This document shows positions 1-7,552 of a stretch of 40,602 nucleotides of DNA, one piece after another. Both the position numbers and the translations under genes were made by a program. Below the pieces are notes generated by a model that did no database searches, had not been told where the DNA came from, and was given only the letters and a program-made list of their open reading frames with translations. The number at the start of each line of letters is the position of its first letter. Position 1 is the stretch's first letter. The stretch is from Gammaproteobacteria bacterium 28-57-27 (GTDB lineage: Bacteria; Pseudomonadota; Gammaproteobacteria; Halothiobacillales; Halothiobacillaceae). Location of the stretch: positions 1-40,602 of the forward strand of contig NCGK01000016.1 in assembly GCA_002281735.1 (NCBI GenBank), given 5' to 3'.

Positions 1-76
1 CACCAAGCTTGAGGAAGTCGCGGCGGTTCATTGGGGTTGGCTTGGGGTGGATGGTAGGCATGTCGGCGTTCCTCAT
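1..76 (-). CDS. fccB: Sulfide dehydrogenase flavoprotein subunit, N-terminus only (FccB-like)
   Basis: Only the first 25 codons are inside the window. The reading begins at an ATG that overlaps the fccA stop codon (ATGA), with AAGG about 7 nt upstream; later in-frame ATGs at 61 and 31 are alternatives. The residues MNRRDFLKLG form the start of a twin-arginine export signal. A Tat-exported protein translationally coupled behind a small sulfide-dehydrogenase-type cytochrome is the classic fccA-fccB arrangement, in which the FAD protein oxidises sulfide in the periplasm and passes electrons to the cytochrome. The identity is inferred from context plus the Tat motif, since no FAD motif is visible here. 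Confidence 0.6.
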   Translation of the reverse strand, partial: MRNADMPTIHPKPTPMNRRDFLKLG

Positions 77-411
77 GGTTTCACCTTGGCAAAAAACTCG
101 GCCATGGCCTTGATCTGCTCGTCGTTGTAGCCGCGAGCCACATGCCCCATCAGGGTGGCCGGGCGCGCGCCGCTACGGAAGTCCTGCATGGCTTTGATGA
201 AGGTGCTTTCTTGCATGCCCGCCAAGGGCATAAAAGCTTCACCCTTGAGGCGACCATGCGTGCCGTGGCAGCCCGCACAGGTGTTGCCCATCATCTCGCC
301 AGTGGCTTGCGGGGTCGTGGCTTGCGGTGCAGCAACTGCCGAGGTCATTGCCAACGGCATCGACATCACACCCGCCAAAGCGACCCCTATCATTCGGATA
401 CGTTGCGTCAT
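73..411 (-). CDS. fccA: Monohaem c-type cytochrome, sulfide dehydrogenase cytochrome subunit-like
   Basis: A 112-residue protein with an N-terminal signal peptide (about residues 1-28, ending AVAA) and one haem-binding CAGCH at residues 45-49. Later Met61/Met66 and the TLMGHVARGY stretch provide candidate axial methionines, and the C-terminal half (FRSGARPATLMG, GYNDEQIKAMAEFF) resembles the class I cytochromes that pair with FccB/SoxF flavoproteins. It would be a periplasmic electron acceptor for sulfide oxidation. The start is the ATG preceded by AGAGGG at about 10 nt. The stop overlaps the start of the downstream Tat-signal gene by 4 nt, so the two are probably translationally coupled. A generic cytochrome c553 is the alternative. 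Confidence 0.7.
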   Translation of the reverse strand: MTQRIRMIGVALAGVMSMPLAMTSAVAAPQATTPQATGEMMGNTCAGCHGTHGRLKGEAFMPLAGMQESTFIKAMQDFRSGARPATLMGHVARGYNDEQIKAMAEFFAKVKP

Positions 412-502
412 TTGTATTGACCCTCTTCAGGAAGACACCCCCTCATGGGGCAGACATGCGGGGCAAATCACCCCTAAGAAACCACAAGCAAAGCCCAAAA
501 AA

Positions 503-530
503 GCGCTAATGAACCTGTGTTATTTAGCGC
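503..530. repeat. Inverted repeat at the fccA promoter, possible operator
   Basis: GCGCTAA (503-509) and TTAGCGC (524-530) are perfect 7-bp arms separated by 14 bp. Read leftward, the repeat lies immediately downstream of the TATAGT -10 candidate at 531-536, where a repressor or activator could control fccAB. The regulatory role is inference. Confidence 0.35.
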
Positions 531-559
531 ACTATAAATCTGACTTATGCCAGATACAA
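531..559 (-). promoter_or_regulatory. Candidate promoter of fccAB
   Basis: On the minus strand TTGTAT (559-554) and TATAGT (536-531) are separated by exactly 17 nt; the -10 matches consensus at five of six bases, the -35 at three. It lies about 120 bp upstream of fccA in the 328-bp gene-free interval 412-739, which otherwise contains only the divergent promoter regions of fccA and ctaB. Confidence 0.4.
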
Positions 560-668
560 CTCATAAAAACACTCAACATTTAAACGCACAAACCCGGCAT
601 ATCCCGCGCCAGTCCAGCTTTCGTCTACACTTTAGACGCACTGGGGTGGCATTAACATTTTTTATTTC

Positions 669-695
669 TTGCACATTTTTTTATTCGGGTATAAA
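669..695 (+). promoter_or_regulatory. Candidate promoter of ctaB cluster
   Basis: TTGCAC (669-674) and TATAAA (690-695) are spaced by 15 nt in an AT-rich stretch 45 bp upstream of the ctaB ATG. The spacer is shorter than ideal, so this is a tentative call. Confidence 0.3.
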
Positions 696-739
696 AAGTG
701 CGTCAAATAACACAAGCTGTTTGCGTGGGAGCATAGAAC

Positions 740-1666
740 ATGAATCAAGCGAGCGCACTCCAACACCCGCTCACGGAAAAAGTCCGTTCCATCTACGAAC
801 TCGCCAAGCCCAAGGTTGTGTTTTTAATTGTGTTTACGGCGTTTGTAGGCATGTTATTGGCGGTACCCGCAGGTGCATGGCCAACGAGCATGGAGTGGGA
901 GCGCATGTTCTTTGCCCTGCTGGGCATTGCTTTAGCCTCAGCAGCGGGCGCGGCGCTCAACCACTTGCTGGATGAGCGCTATGACACGCTGATGGATCGC
1001 ACTCATAGTCGTCCTCTGCCGACGCAACGCGTCAATGCGCGTGAAGTCTTGTTGGTCGCTCTATCCTGGGCAGCCATTTCGATGGGCATTCTGGTATGGC
1101 AGGTCAATGTATTGACTGCTGTGCTGACCTTTTTTGCCCTGATTGGTTACGCAGTGATTTACACCGTTTATCTCAAGCACCACACGCCACAGAACATCGT
1201 TTGGGGCGGTGCCGCCGGTGCAGCTCCCCCGCTACTCGGCTGGACCGCCATGACAGGACAAGTCACTGTTGAAGGTTTGGTTTTGTTTCTGATTATTTTT
1301 CTGTGGACGCCGCCGCACTTTTGGCCACTGGCGATCCGTCGGGTGGATGATTATCGCAATGCGGGCATTCCAATGTTGCCTGTAGTCAAGGGCATTCATC
1401 ACACCAAATACCAGATTTTGCTCTACACCATGATCCTGGTGGCAGCCAGCCTGCTCCCTACCACCATTGGTATGAGCGGCATGTTTTATATGGCTGTTGC
1501 CTCGGTGCTTGGTGCGGTATTTTTGTACTACGCATGGGCGTTGTACCGCGAGCCAGAAAGCACCAAGGCCATGCCAACCTTCGGCTATTCCATTCTGTAC
1601 CTGATGCTTTTGTTCGCCGCGTTGCTTGCCGACCACTACATGCGCCCATTACATGCGATGAGTTGA
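740..1666 (+). CDS. ctaB: Protohaem IX farnesyltransferase (haem O synthase)
   Basis: A 308-residue polytopic membrane protein of the UbiA prenyltransferase family. It adds a farnesyl group to the vinyl side chain of haem B to give haem O, the precursor of haem A. The polyprenyl-binding motif appears as NHLLDERYDTLMDR near residues 74-87 followed by THSRPLPTQRV, and the second conserved region as FLWTPPHFWPLAIRRVDDYR. Other family signatures include LKHHTPQNIVWGG. Length is normal for the family. The ATG is preceded by GGGAG. The next gene begins 4 bp after the stop and the haem A synthase follows, so these form an operon. Oxidase structural genes normally found upstream are absent; fccA lies divergently instead. 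Confidence 0.95.
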   Translation: MNQASALQHPLTEKVRSIYELAKPKVVFLIVFTAFVGMLLAVPAGAWPTSMEWERMFFALLGIALASAAGAALNHLLDERYDTLMDRTHSRPLPTQRVNAREVLLVALSWAAISMGILVWQVNVLTAVLTFFALIGYAVIYTVYLKHHTPQNIVWGGAAGAAPPLLGWTAMTGQVTVEGLVLFLIIFLWTPPHFWPLAIRRVDDYRNAGIPMLPVVKGIHHTKYQILLYTMILVAASLLPTTIGMSGMFYMAVASVLGAVFLYYAWALYREPESTKAMPTFGYSILYLMLLFAALLADHYMRPLHAMS

Positions 1667-1669
1667 TCT

Positions 1670-2428
1670 GTGATCCGCTCTCTGCATGCTGCCCTCGCCT
1701 TATTCTTCGCGCTCCCGCTATTACTGGTGTCCCTGAGCGGTGCGTTGCTGGGGTTTGCACGTGAATCGGATCGCATTATCAACGTCGATCTCGTCTCCGC
1801 GCCCTTTTCTTCCGCCCCCGCCCAAAGCCTGGAAGCACTTGAATCTGTGGTGCGGCAACGCTACCCAGATCGAAAAGTGATTGAGATACACCCGGCCAAA
1901 ACCGCTTTCGACAGCACGGTTTTCGTGCTGCAAGACTCACAAAACCACATGCACGAAGTATTCATCCACACGCAAACCGCCGAAATACGCGGCAGTCGTC
2001 TGGCTACGGATAGTTTTTATGCGCAGGTGCATCGTTTCCATACCACGCTGGTGCTGGACGACTTTGGCACATGGATCACCCGTTTAGCCGCATTAGGCCT
2101 ATTGCTCACCACACTGAGCGGCCTGATTCTGCGCCGTCAACGCCCCCAAGCAAGCCTGAGCGCCCGCCTGCACCCTTTACTTGGCTTGACTGCTGCGCCC
2201 GTACTGCTCACCATCGCGGCAAGTGCCTTATTTATCGCGTTTTACGACACCCAAAGTGCATGGCTACATCAGATTCACACCGGCGAACTATTTGCCATGC
2301 CCGGGCGGGTGCTTTGGGTGTTAGCCAGCTTGGCCGTGCCTTTACTTGTGTATGGCGGCATAGCAAGCTACCGCGCCCGCATCAACTCCAGTGCTGAAAA
2401 TCACAAGGCAGATAATCACCATGTCTAA
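1670..2428 (+). CDS. PepSY-associated transmembrane protein
   Basis: A 252-residue protein starting at GTG. It has an N-terminal membrane segment (about residues 5-28), a soluble segment of roughly 90 residues, then about three more membrane segments in the C-terminal half. The block VHRFHTTLVLDDFGTWITRL followed by a helix and GLILRRQR is typical of PepSY-associated TM proteins, whose conserved histidines and topology recall haem-linked reductases. It sits between ctaB and the haem A synthase, 3 nt after the former and overlapping the latter by 8 nt, so it is cotranscribed and coupled with haem A synthesis. Its biochemical role is not established; involvement in haem or redox handling during haem A formation is inference from position. 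Confidence 0.75.
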   Translation: MIRSLHAALALFFALPLLLVSLSGALLGFARESDRIINVDLVSAPFSSAPAQSLEALESVVRQRYPDRKVIEIHPAKTAFDSTVFVLQDSQNHMHEVFIHTQTAEIRGSRLATDSFYAQVHRFHTTLVLDDFGTWITRLAALGLLLTTLSGLILRRQRPQASLSARLHPLLGLTAAPVLLTIAASALFIAFYDTQSAWLHQIHTGELFAMPGRVLWVLASLAVPLLVYGGIASYRARINSSAENHKADNHHV

Positions 2429-3395
2429 AGCTCAACGCCACTTTGTCACCGCCGCGCTGATTACCGTGGCCGCCGTGTTTATTTTAATCGCGGTGGGCAG
2501 CACGGTGCGCGCGACCGGTGCGGGCATGGGCTGCCCCGATTGGCCGACATGCTTTGGGCAAATGATTCCACCGACTGATGTGTCCCAATTGCCGCCGAAT
2601 TACCAGGAAATCTATCGCGATCGCGGCTATGCCAATGTTGAATTTAACGCTTTGAAAACCTGGACTGAGTTTTTCAACCGTCTAACCGGTGTCACGATCG
2701 GCTTCCTGTCCATCTGGACACTATGGGCAGCCTGGCGCGTGCGTCGCGAAATGCAGCCCGTGTTCTGGTACGCCCTCAGCGCCTTCCTGCTGGTCGGCTT
2801 TAACGGCTGGCTGGGTAAGGTTGTCGTCAGCAGTAATCTGCATCCGGTGCTGATTACCACCCACATGATGGCCTCATTACTGGTGGTCGCCGCGCTGATA
2901 CTTGCTATTAGCCACGCCCTGCGCGACACACTCACCATGAGCATCAAGAGTGCCATATCGACGCGCATCTGGCTGATTGTCGGAATGATTTTAACCATCG
3001 TACAAATTGCTTTGGGTGTGCAAGTGCGTGAGCGCATCGACATTATCTCGGTCGGTCTTCAGTACACAGAGCGCGCCACCTGGGTTGCCCAGGTCGGCGC
3101 GCCATTAAGCCTGCACATTCTCGGAGCCATGCTGGTCGTGGCCTATAACCTGTGGCTAGGGATGAGTATCCTGCGCCATGCGGACAACGCGCTCAGCCAA
3201 AACCTCGCCCGCGGCATGATGCTACTGGTGGTGGTGGAATTGATGTTCGGCCTCAGCCTGGCGTTGCTTGGTTTCCCGGCCTTTTTGCAGCCACTGCACC
3301 TGATGTTCGCCGCCATGATTTTCGGTGTACAGATGACCCTATTTGGCGCGGCACAGCATGCACTCAGCCATAAGTCACGCCTTCAAACCAACTAA
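2421..3395 (+). CDS. ctaA: COX15/CtaA-family haem A synthase
   Basis: A 324-residue membrane protein that oxidises the C8 methyl of haem O to a formyl group, giving haem A for aa3-type oxidases. The signature GSTVRATGAGMGCPDWPTCFG region is near residues 22-42 (Cys in GCPDWPTC), followed by KTWTEFFNRLTG with the conserved glutamate region, and haem-ligand histidines in SNLHPVLITTHMM and later in LSLHILG and PLHLMF. Eight membrane helices are expected and the hydrophobic pattern agrees. The ATG at 2421 lies inside the end of the PepSY gene; an upstream in-frame start at 2391 is less likely because it would add an unrelated N-terminus. Confidence 0.9.
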   Translation: MSKAQRHFVTAALITVAAVFILIAVGSTVRATGAGMGCPDWPTCFGQMIPPTDVSQLPPNYQEIYRDRGYANVEFNALKTWTEFFNRLTGVTIGFLSIWTLWAAWRVRREMQPVFWYALSAFLLVGFNGWLGKVVVSSNLHPVLITTHMMASLLVVAALILAISHALRDTLTMSIKSAISTRIWLIVGMILTIVQIALGVQVRERIDIISVGLQYTERATWVAQVGAPLSLHILGAMLVVAYNLWLGMSILRHADNALSQNLARGMMLLVVVELMFGLSLALLGFPAFLQPLHLMFAAMIFGVQMTLFGAAQHALSHKSRLQTN

Positions 3396-3447
3396 GCGCA
3401 GACAGCGTGCTAAACTCAGCAGCATATTTTCACGGACTGACCTCGCT

Positions 3448-3744
3448 ATGCCACTCAAAGCCAATCAAATGCGCCACCTGCGCAGCCTCGCACACAACCT
3501 CAAGCCGGTCGTTCTCCTTGGCCAACATGGTTTGACCGAGGCTGTGATGGCAGAGATTGAGCTTGCGCTTGCGCATCATGAACTCATCAAAGTCCGCATC
3601 CCCGGGATGGATCGCGACGACAAACGCAATACAATCGACGCCATTTGCGCGCAAAGTGGCGCGGAGCTGGTGCAAGCCATTGGTCACATGGCCGTGCTTT
3701 TTCGCAAGCGCGCCAAGGACTCACAGATTAATTTGCCACATTAA
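3448..3744 (+). CDS. yhbY: YhbY-type CRM domain RNA-binding protein
   Basis: A 98-residue single-domain CRM protein associated with large ribosomal subunit assembly. The loop GQHGLTEAVMAEI corresponds to the conserved GxxG region and is followed by LAHHELIKVRIPG, a stretch shared by the family. The start is the ATG at 3448; earlier in-frame starts would overlap the haem A synthase. It follows the haem A synthase by 52 bp and precedes aat by 27 bp, all rightward. Confidence 0.9.
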   Translation: MPLKANQMRHLRSLAHNLKPVVLLGQHGLTEAVMAEIELALAHHELIKVRIPGMDRDDKRNTIDAICAQSGAELVQAIGHMAVLFRKRAKDSQINLPH

Positions 3745-3771
3745 GCCTGACCCGCTGGCGAGGCGACCGTT

Positions 3772-4428
3772 GTGCCGCTGTATCAACTCGACCCTAAGCG
3801 TACCGAGTTTCCCAACCCACGCGAGGCGCTCAGCGAGCCCAATGGACTGCTCGCGATAGGGGGTGACCTGTCGCCCGTTCGCCTGCTCAATGCCTATCGA
3901 CATGGCATTTTTCCGTGGTTCTCGCCCGGCGATCCCATTCTGTGGTGGTCGCCCGACCCGCGTACCGTGCTGTTCCCCGACGAAATCATCATCCACCGCA
4001 GTCTGCGCAAAACGCTAAAAAATCATCCCTTCGAGATTCACGTCAACCGCGATTTTCAAGCGGTGCTGACGGCCTGCGCCGCACCGCGCGAACATCAATC
4101 CGGCACATGGATTACCGACGATATGCAGTATGCCTACCAACGGCTACACAGCATGGGTTATGCCCACAGTATCGAAAGCTGGCGGGACGGCACGCTTGCT
4201 GGCGGATTGTATGGCGTCAAAATAGGACGCATATTTTTTGGCGAATCCATGTTCACCCGCGTCTCTGATGCGTCCAAAGCCGCCCTCGTCGCCTTGTGCC
4301 AAGGTGCTTTGGGATCCACGCCCGCAGTGATCGACTGCCAATTCTCGACCAATCATCTACTCAGCCTTGGTGCCAAACCCATTTCGCGAGAAGCGTTTCT
4401 TGCCCTTCTGGCCAAGCACGCGTACTGA
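3772..4428 (+). CDS. aat: Leucyl/phenylalanyl-tRNA--protein transferase
   Basis: A 218-residue cytoplasmic enzyme that transfers Leu or Phe from aminoacyl-tRNA to the N-terminus of proteins beginning with Arg or Lys, marking them for ClpS/ClpAP degradation. Family hallmarks: GLLAIGGDLSPVRLLNAYRH near residues 25-44, GIFPWFSPGDPILWWSPDPR directly after, then GGLYGVKIGRIFFGESMF and VIDCQF in the catalytic GNAT-like domain. The start is GTG, with GAGG 9 nt upstream. Length is slightly short of the E. coli enzyme but complete. Confidence 0.95.
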   Translation: MPLYQLDPKRTEFPNPREALSEPNGLLAIGGDLSPVRLLNAYRHGIFPWFSPGDPILWWSPDPRTVLFPDEIIIHRSLRKTLKNHPFEIHVNRDFQAVLTACAAPREHQSGTWITDDMQYAYQRLHSMGYAHSIESWRDGTLAGGLYGVKIGRIFFGESMFTRVSDASKAALVALCQGALGSTPAVIDCQFSTNHLLSLGAKPISREAFLALLAKHAY

Positions 4429-4624
4429 TCATCCCGCAGCGGCCTTTCCCGAGTTAATTACTGCGGCTTTAATTCTTCATAAAGCGCACTCATGCGACAT
4501 AAGACAGTCCAATGAGTTTGCTCACCCGCTGCATGCTAGAGTCTGTGGGCTTTATACACTCCATCACGCGCTAGGCTTTCCGCATCAGTGCGTGAATCAA
4601 AATATCAACGGCAGAGGGATAGAC

Positions 4625-5899
4625 ATGGCACACATCGTTATTATGGGCGCAGGCGTTGGCGGCATGCCCGCCGCATATGAAGCGCGTGAACTTCTGGGTA
4701 AAACCCACCAAATCACCGTTATCAACACCACCGATTATTTCCAGTTCACGCCCTCCAACCCCTGGGTGGCTGTTGGCTGGCGCACCCGTGACGAGATCAC
4801 CTTCCCGATTGAACCCTACCTCAAGCGCAAAGGCATTGACTTCATTCACGCCAGCGTAAGCAAGCTCGACCCTGCGGCCAAAACCGTGCATCTGGATAAT
4901 GGCAACAGCCTCAGTTACGACTACCTCATCATCACCACCGGCCCGAAGCTCAACTTCGCAGCAATTCCCGGTGCCGGCCCGCATGGCGGCCACACGCACT
5001 CCGTATGCACCGTCGATCATGCTGAACTCGCCTATGCCGATTATCAAAAGCTCTGCGAAACGCCAGGTCCGGTGATTGTTGGTGCGTTCCCTGGCGCAAG
5101 CTGCTACGGCCCGGCTTACGAATATGTCTTTATCCTTGACTCTGCCCTACGCAAGAAAAAAATCCGCGACCAAGTGCCGATCACCTTCGTCACCGCCGAA
5201 CCCTACATCGGCCACCTCGGCCTCGGCGGCGTGGGTGACTCCAAAGGCATGCTTGAATCCGAACTGCGCATGCACGACATCAAATGGATTTGCAACGCGC
5301 GCACCACCAAAGTCGAAGCGGGCAAAATGTTCGTCGAAGAACTCGACATGCAAGGCAACATCGTCAAAACCCACGAACTGCCTTTCAACCACTCCATGAT
5401 GCTGCCACCCTTCCGTGGCGTGGATGCTGTAGCCGCAGTTGAAGGCATGGTCAACCCGGGTGGCTTCGTGCTGATCGACGGCAAGCAGCGCAACCCGAAA
5501 TACCCCAGCATCTACTCGGCTGGCGTCTGCGTCGCCATCCCTCCGGTTGAAGTCTGCCCTGTTCCCGTGGGCACGCCCAAAACCGGCTATATGATCGAAT
5601 CCATGGTCACGGCGATTATTCACAACATCGAACAAGAGCTCAAAGGCGAAGAGCCCACCCACGAGGGCACCTGGCAGGCCATCTGCCTGGCCGACATGGG
5701 TGACCGTGGCGCGGCCTTCATCGCCCTGCCGCAAATCCCGCCGCGTAACGTCAACTGGTTCGCCAAGGGCAAATGGGTACACCTCGCCAAAATCGCCTTC
5801 GAGAAGTATTTTATCCGCAAAATGAAATCCGGCAGCTCGGAGCCGATTTATGAGAAATACATCATGAAAGCGATTGGTATTGCGCGTTTATCCAAGTAA
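4625..5899 (+). CDS. sqr: Sulfide:quinone oxidoreductase
   Basis: A 424-residue FAD enzyme closely resembling the Acidithiobacillus type. It oxidises sulfide to polysulfide or sulfur and reduces ubiquinone at the periplasmic face of the inner membrane. The dinucleotide-binding motif GAGVGGMPAAYE lies at residues 8-19. The three cysteines known to be catalytic in this type are present: Cys128 (SVCTVDH), Cys160 (GASCYGPAYE) and Cys354 (AICLADMGD). The C-terminal amphipathic membrane-binding region is recognisable as KWVHLAKIAFEKYFIRKMK. The ATG at 4625 has AGAGGG at 8 nt; upstream in-frame codons lack similarity and overlap aat. It has its own 196-bp leader and a terminator, so it is likely monocistronic. 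Confidence 0.95.
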   Translation: MAHIVIMGAGVGGMPAAYEARELLGKTHQITVINTTDYFQFTPSNPWVAVGWRTRDEITFPIEPYLKRKGIDFIHASVSKLDPAAKTVHLDNGNSLSYDYLIITTGPKLNFAAIPGAGPHGGHTHSVCTVDHAELAYADYQKLCETPGPVIVGAFPGASCYGPAYEYVFILDSALRKKKIRDQVPITFVTAEPYIGHLGLGGVGDSKGMLESELRMHDIKWICNARTTKVEAGKMFVEELDMQGNIVKTHELPFNHSMMLPPFRGVDAVAAVEGMVNPGGFVLIDGKQRNPKYPSIYSAGVCVAIPPVEVCPVPVGTPKTGYMIESMVTAIIHNIEQELKGEEPTHEGTWQAICLADMGDRGAAFIALPQIPPRNVNWFAKGKWVHLAKIAFEKYFIRKMKSGSSEPIYEKYIMKAIGIARLSK

Positions 5900-5914
5900 G
5901 ACAACGCCAACACT

Positions 5915-5952
5915 CAAAAAGGCGCGCCATCACACGATGGCGCGCCTTTTTT
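5915..5952 (+). terminator. Rho-independent terminator after sqr
   Basis: A perfect 14-bp stem, including GGCGCGCCAT / ATGGCGCGCC, with loop CACACG and a six-T tract, 16 bp after the sqr stop. Confidence 0.9.
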
Positions 5953-5976
5953 ATGGGCTGCGTACGCAGACACTAA

Positions 5977-6080
5977 TAGGACTTACGCAAAAGTGTTCCA
6001 GCAAGACAAAGCGCCGAAGACAGTACACCGAGTACGGCGAGGCGCTTGAACGCCGCTGGGGCGCTTTTGCGTAAGTCCTA
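5977..6080 (+). mobile_element. MITE family 1, copy A (104 bp)
   Basis: A 104-bp element with perfect 17-bp terminal inverted repeats TAGGACTTACGCAAAAG. It is flanked by the direct repeat ACTAA (5972-5976 and 6081-6085), a 5-bp target-site duplication. The interior contains a smaller inverted repeat, AAGCGCC / GGCGCTT. It has no coding capacity, so it must be moved in trans. It differs from the copy at 38382-38485 at two positions and has the same orientation. The right-hand duplication contains the stop codon of the leftward neighbour, so the insertion left that gene intact. Confidence 0.85.
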
Positions 6081-6081
6081 A

Positions 6082-6456
6082 CTAAACCACGGGAGTTCCT
6101 TGGTGATAGAGCATCTTCCAACCCTCCATGGTCATTTGCCAAAGCGTTGCACGACGAGAAAGACGTGTGGGCTGTTGTAGGGCGTAAGTCAGCAGATAAT
6201 GGCTGTCCTCTATTTTCCGCACACTGAAGTCATACGCGCTCCAAACCTCTTCTCTTGGATTTTTTTGTCGCTCCTCCAACGTGCTCAATACAAAATCCCT
6301 TGTATATACCCTGCCCGAGGCCCCTACCTCCCAAAAATCATGCGCCAGCAGGTTTTCGAAACCAGACCTGGACACGCCACTGTTTGCCGCATAAATCAAC
6401 GGCTCAAGCGTCCTGAGTTCATCCATCGCAGATATCAAGCCAGCATCTTTTTGCAT
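6082..6456 (-). CDS. NTF2-like (DUF4440/SnoaL-type) protein
   Basis: A 124-residue protein of unknown role. The pattern of an N-terminal helix (DAGLISAMDELRTLEPLI), FENLLAHDFWEVGASGRVYTRDFVLSTLEER, then strands ending WQMTMEGWKMLYHQGTP is typical of DUF4440/nuclear-transport-factor-2-like folds, which form small cone-shaped binding or enzyme domains. The start is ATG with GGGAG 5-6 nt upstream; a TTG at 6483 overlapping the truD stop is less likely. It follows truD by 23 bp and is probably cotranscribed. Its TAG stop lies inside the 5-bp duplication made by the adjacent MITE. No catalytic residues can be assigned. Confidence 0.7.
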   Translation of the reverse strand: MQKDAGLISAMDELRTLEPLIYAANSGVSRSGFENLLAHDFWEVGASGRVYTRDFVLSTLEERQKNPREEVWSAYDFSVRKIEDSHYLLTYALQQPTRLSRRATLWQMTMEGWKMLYHQGTPVV

Positions 6457-6479
6457 AAATACTCCCGCCAATGCAAGAC

Positions 6480-7496
6480 TCAATCCGAGGTTTCAATCAA
6501 TTCCCGCATCACCGCCGTAGCATAACTCCCCGCTGGCAATTCAAATCCCACACGCAGCACACGCTTGGCCTCATCAATCTGCCAGTGCATATGGCGTGGA
6601 ATAACTCGCAGCGGGCGGCGTGCTGCTTCCAAACCTTCGCGCACCAAGCCCTCAGCCAAAATCGCGTCCGCCGCAATCACGGCCTGTTCCAACTCGGCAC
6701 ACGCGCCCTGCGCCTGTGTGCCTTCCTTGCCCCATAACGCCGCGCTGGTGTGCACGTCACCGCTCGCCAAACGCCCCGCTAAGGCATCATCATCCTCTTG
6801 CGCGATAAAAAAACTGTGCCGTCCCTCCAGCATCAGCGGCTCGCCTTGCAGGGGTTGCAGCCAGGTACCGTCGTCAATGCGCCGCGCCAGGATGGCGTTG
6901 AATAACTCACTGCGCGCGGTGGAGAGCAACATGCCCTGCTGCCCACGCTGCGGCGCTTTACCACCCGCGAACCATGCACGCACCGCATCGAGATTGCCGC
7001 CATCATGCCCAAAACGCTGCTCGGTAAACCAGTTGGGCACTCCGGCCTGAGCCATGCGTTCAAGACGCGCATTCAATCCACTCAAATCACCTTCCAGCCC
7101 GCGCACCGTGAGTAAAAACCGATTGCCACGATGCGTGCCGCGACGCAATTTACGCCCATGACGCGTGATAACCACGATTTCTGCGTCTGTTTTCTGCCCC
7201 AGCGCCACCCAGCTCACCGCACCGCGTGGCGCGGGCAGGCTAAACCATTGGGTCGTGACCGCATGGCGATCTTTGAGTCCCGAATAACCCACATCGCGCT
7301 CGGCGCAACCGGCCAAACGGGATAACTGCTTAGCCACCCACGCGGTATTTTCGCCACGCTTGCGCACGGCAAGCCACTGGTGTTCGCCGCGTCCATCCGG
7401 CACAAAACCCAGCATCTCATCGACCACAAAATCTTCAGGCTGAGTACGCAGCACACCGCGAACAGCGGGCGCACCGTGGGCATAGGGCAAATTCAT
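6480..7496 (-). CDS. truD: tRNA pseudouridine(13) synthase TruD
   Basis: A 338-residue enzyme that isomerises U13 of tRNA(Glu) to pseudouridine. The catalytic motif GYSGLKDRHAVTTQWFS, with its aspartate nucleophile, is near residues 70-87. TruD-specific segments GVPNWFTEQRFGHDGGN and the C-terminal LPAGSYATAVMRELI are also present. The start is ATG at 7496; the preceding GTG at 7499 would add one residue. It is divergent from relA, with 56 bp between starts, so both promoters overlap there. Confidence 0.93.
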   Translation of the reverse strand: MNLPYAHGAPAVRGVLRTQPEDFVVDEMLGFVPDGRGEHQWLAVRKRGENTAWVAKQLSRLAGCAERDVGYSGLKDRHAVTTQWFSLPAPRGAVSWVALGQKTDAEIVVITRHGRKLRRGTHRGNRFLLTVRGLEGDLSGLNARLERMAQAGVPNWFTEQRFGHDGGNLDAVRAWFAGGKAPQRGQQGMLLSTARSELFNAILARRIDDGTWLQPLQGEPLMLEGRHSFFIAQEDDDALAGRLASGDVHTSAALWGKEGTQAQGACAELEQAVIAADAILAEGLVREGLEAARRPLRVIPRHMHWQIDEAKRVLRVGFELPAGSYATAVMRELIETSD

Positions 7497-7552
7497 CACT
7501 GGGAACCTTGAGCTGAATGTTCAGAAGCTGAGCATTGTGCCATCCTTTAGCC

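Noticed and set aside
740..975. Long antisense or alternate-frame readings over ctaB, relA, secA, typA, ffh and htpG
   Set aside because: They mirror GC-rich codon patterns of the true genes, overlap them fully and show no recognisable domain.
4429..4624. A promoter for sqr
   Set aside because: Several TATA-like hexamers (for example near 4551) lack an acceptable -35 at 16-18 bp; a site must exist but cannot be chosen.
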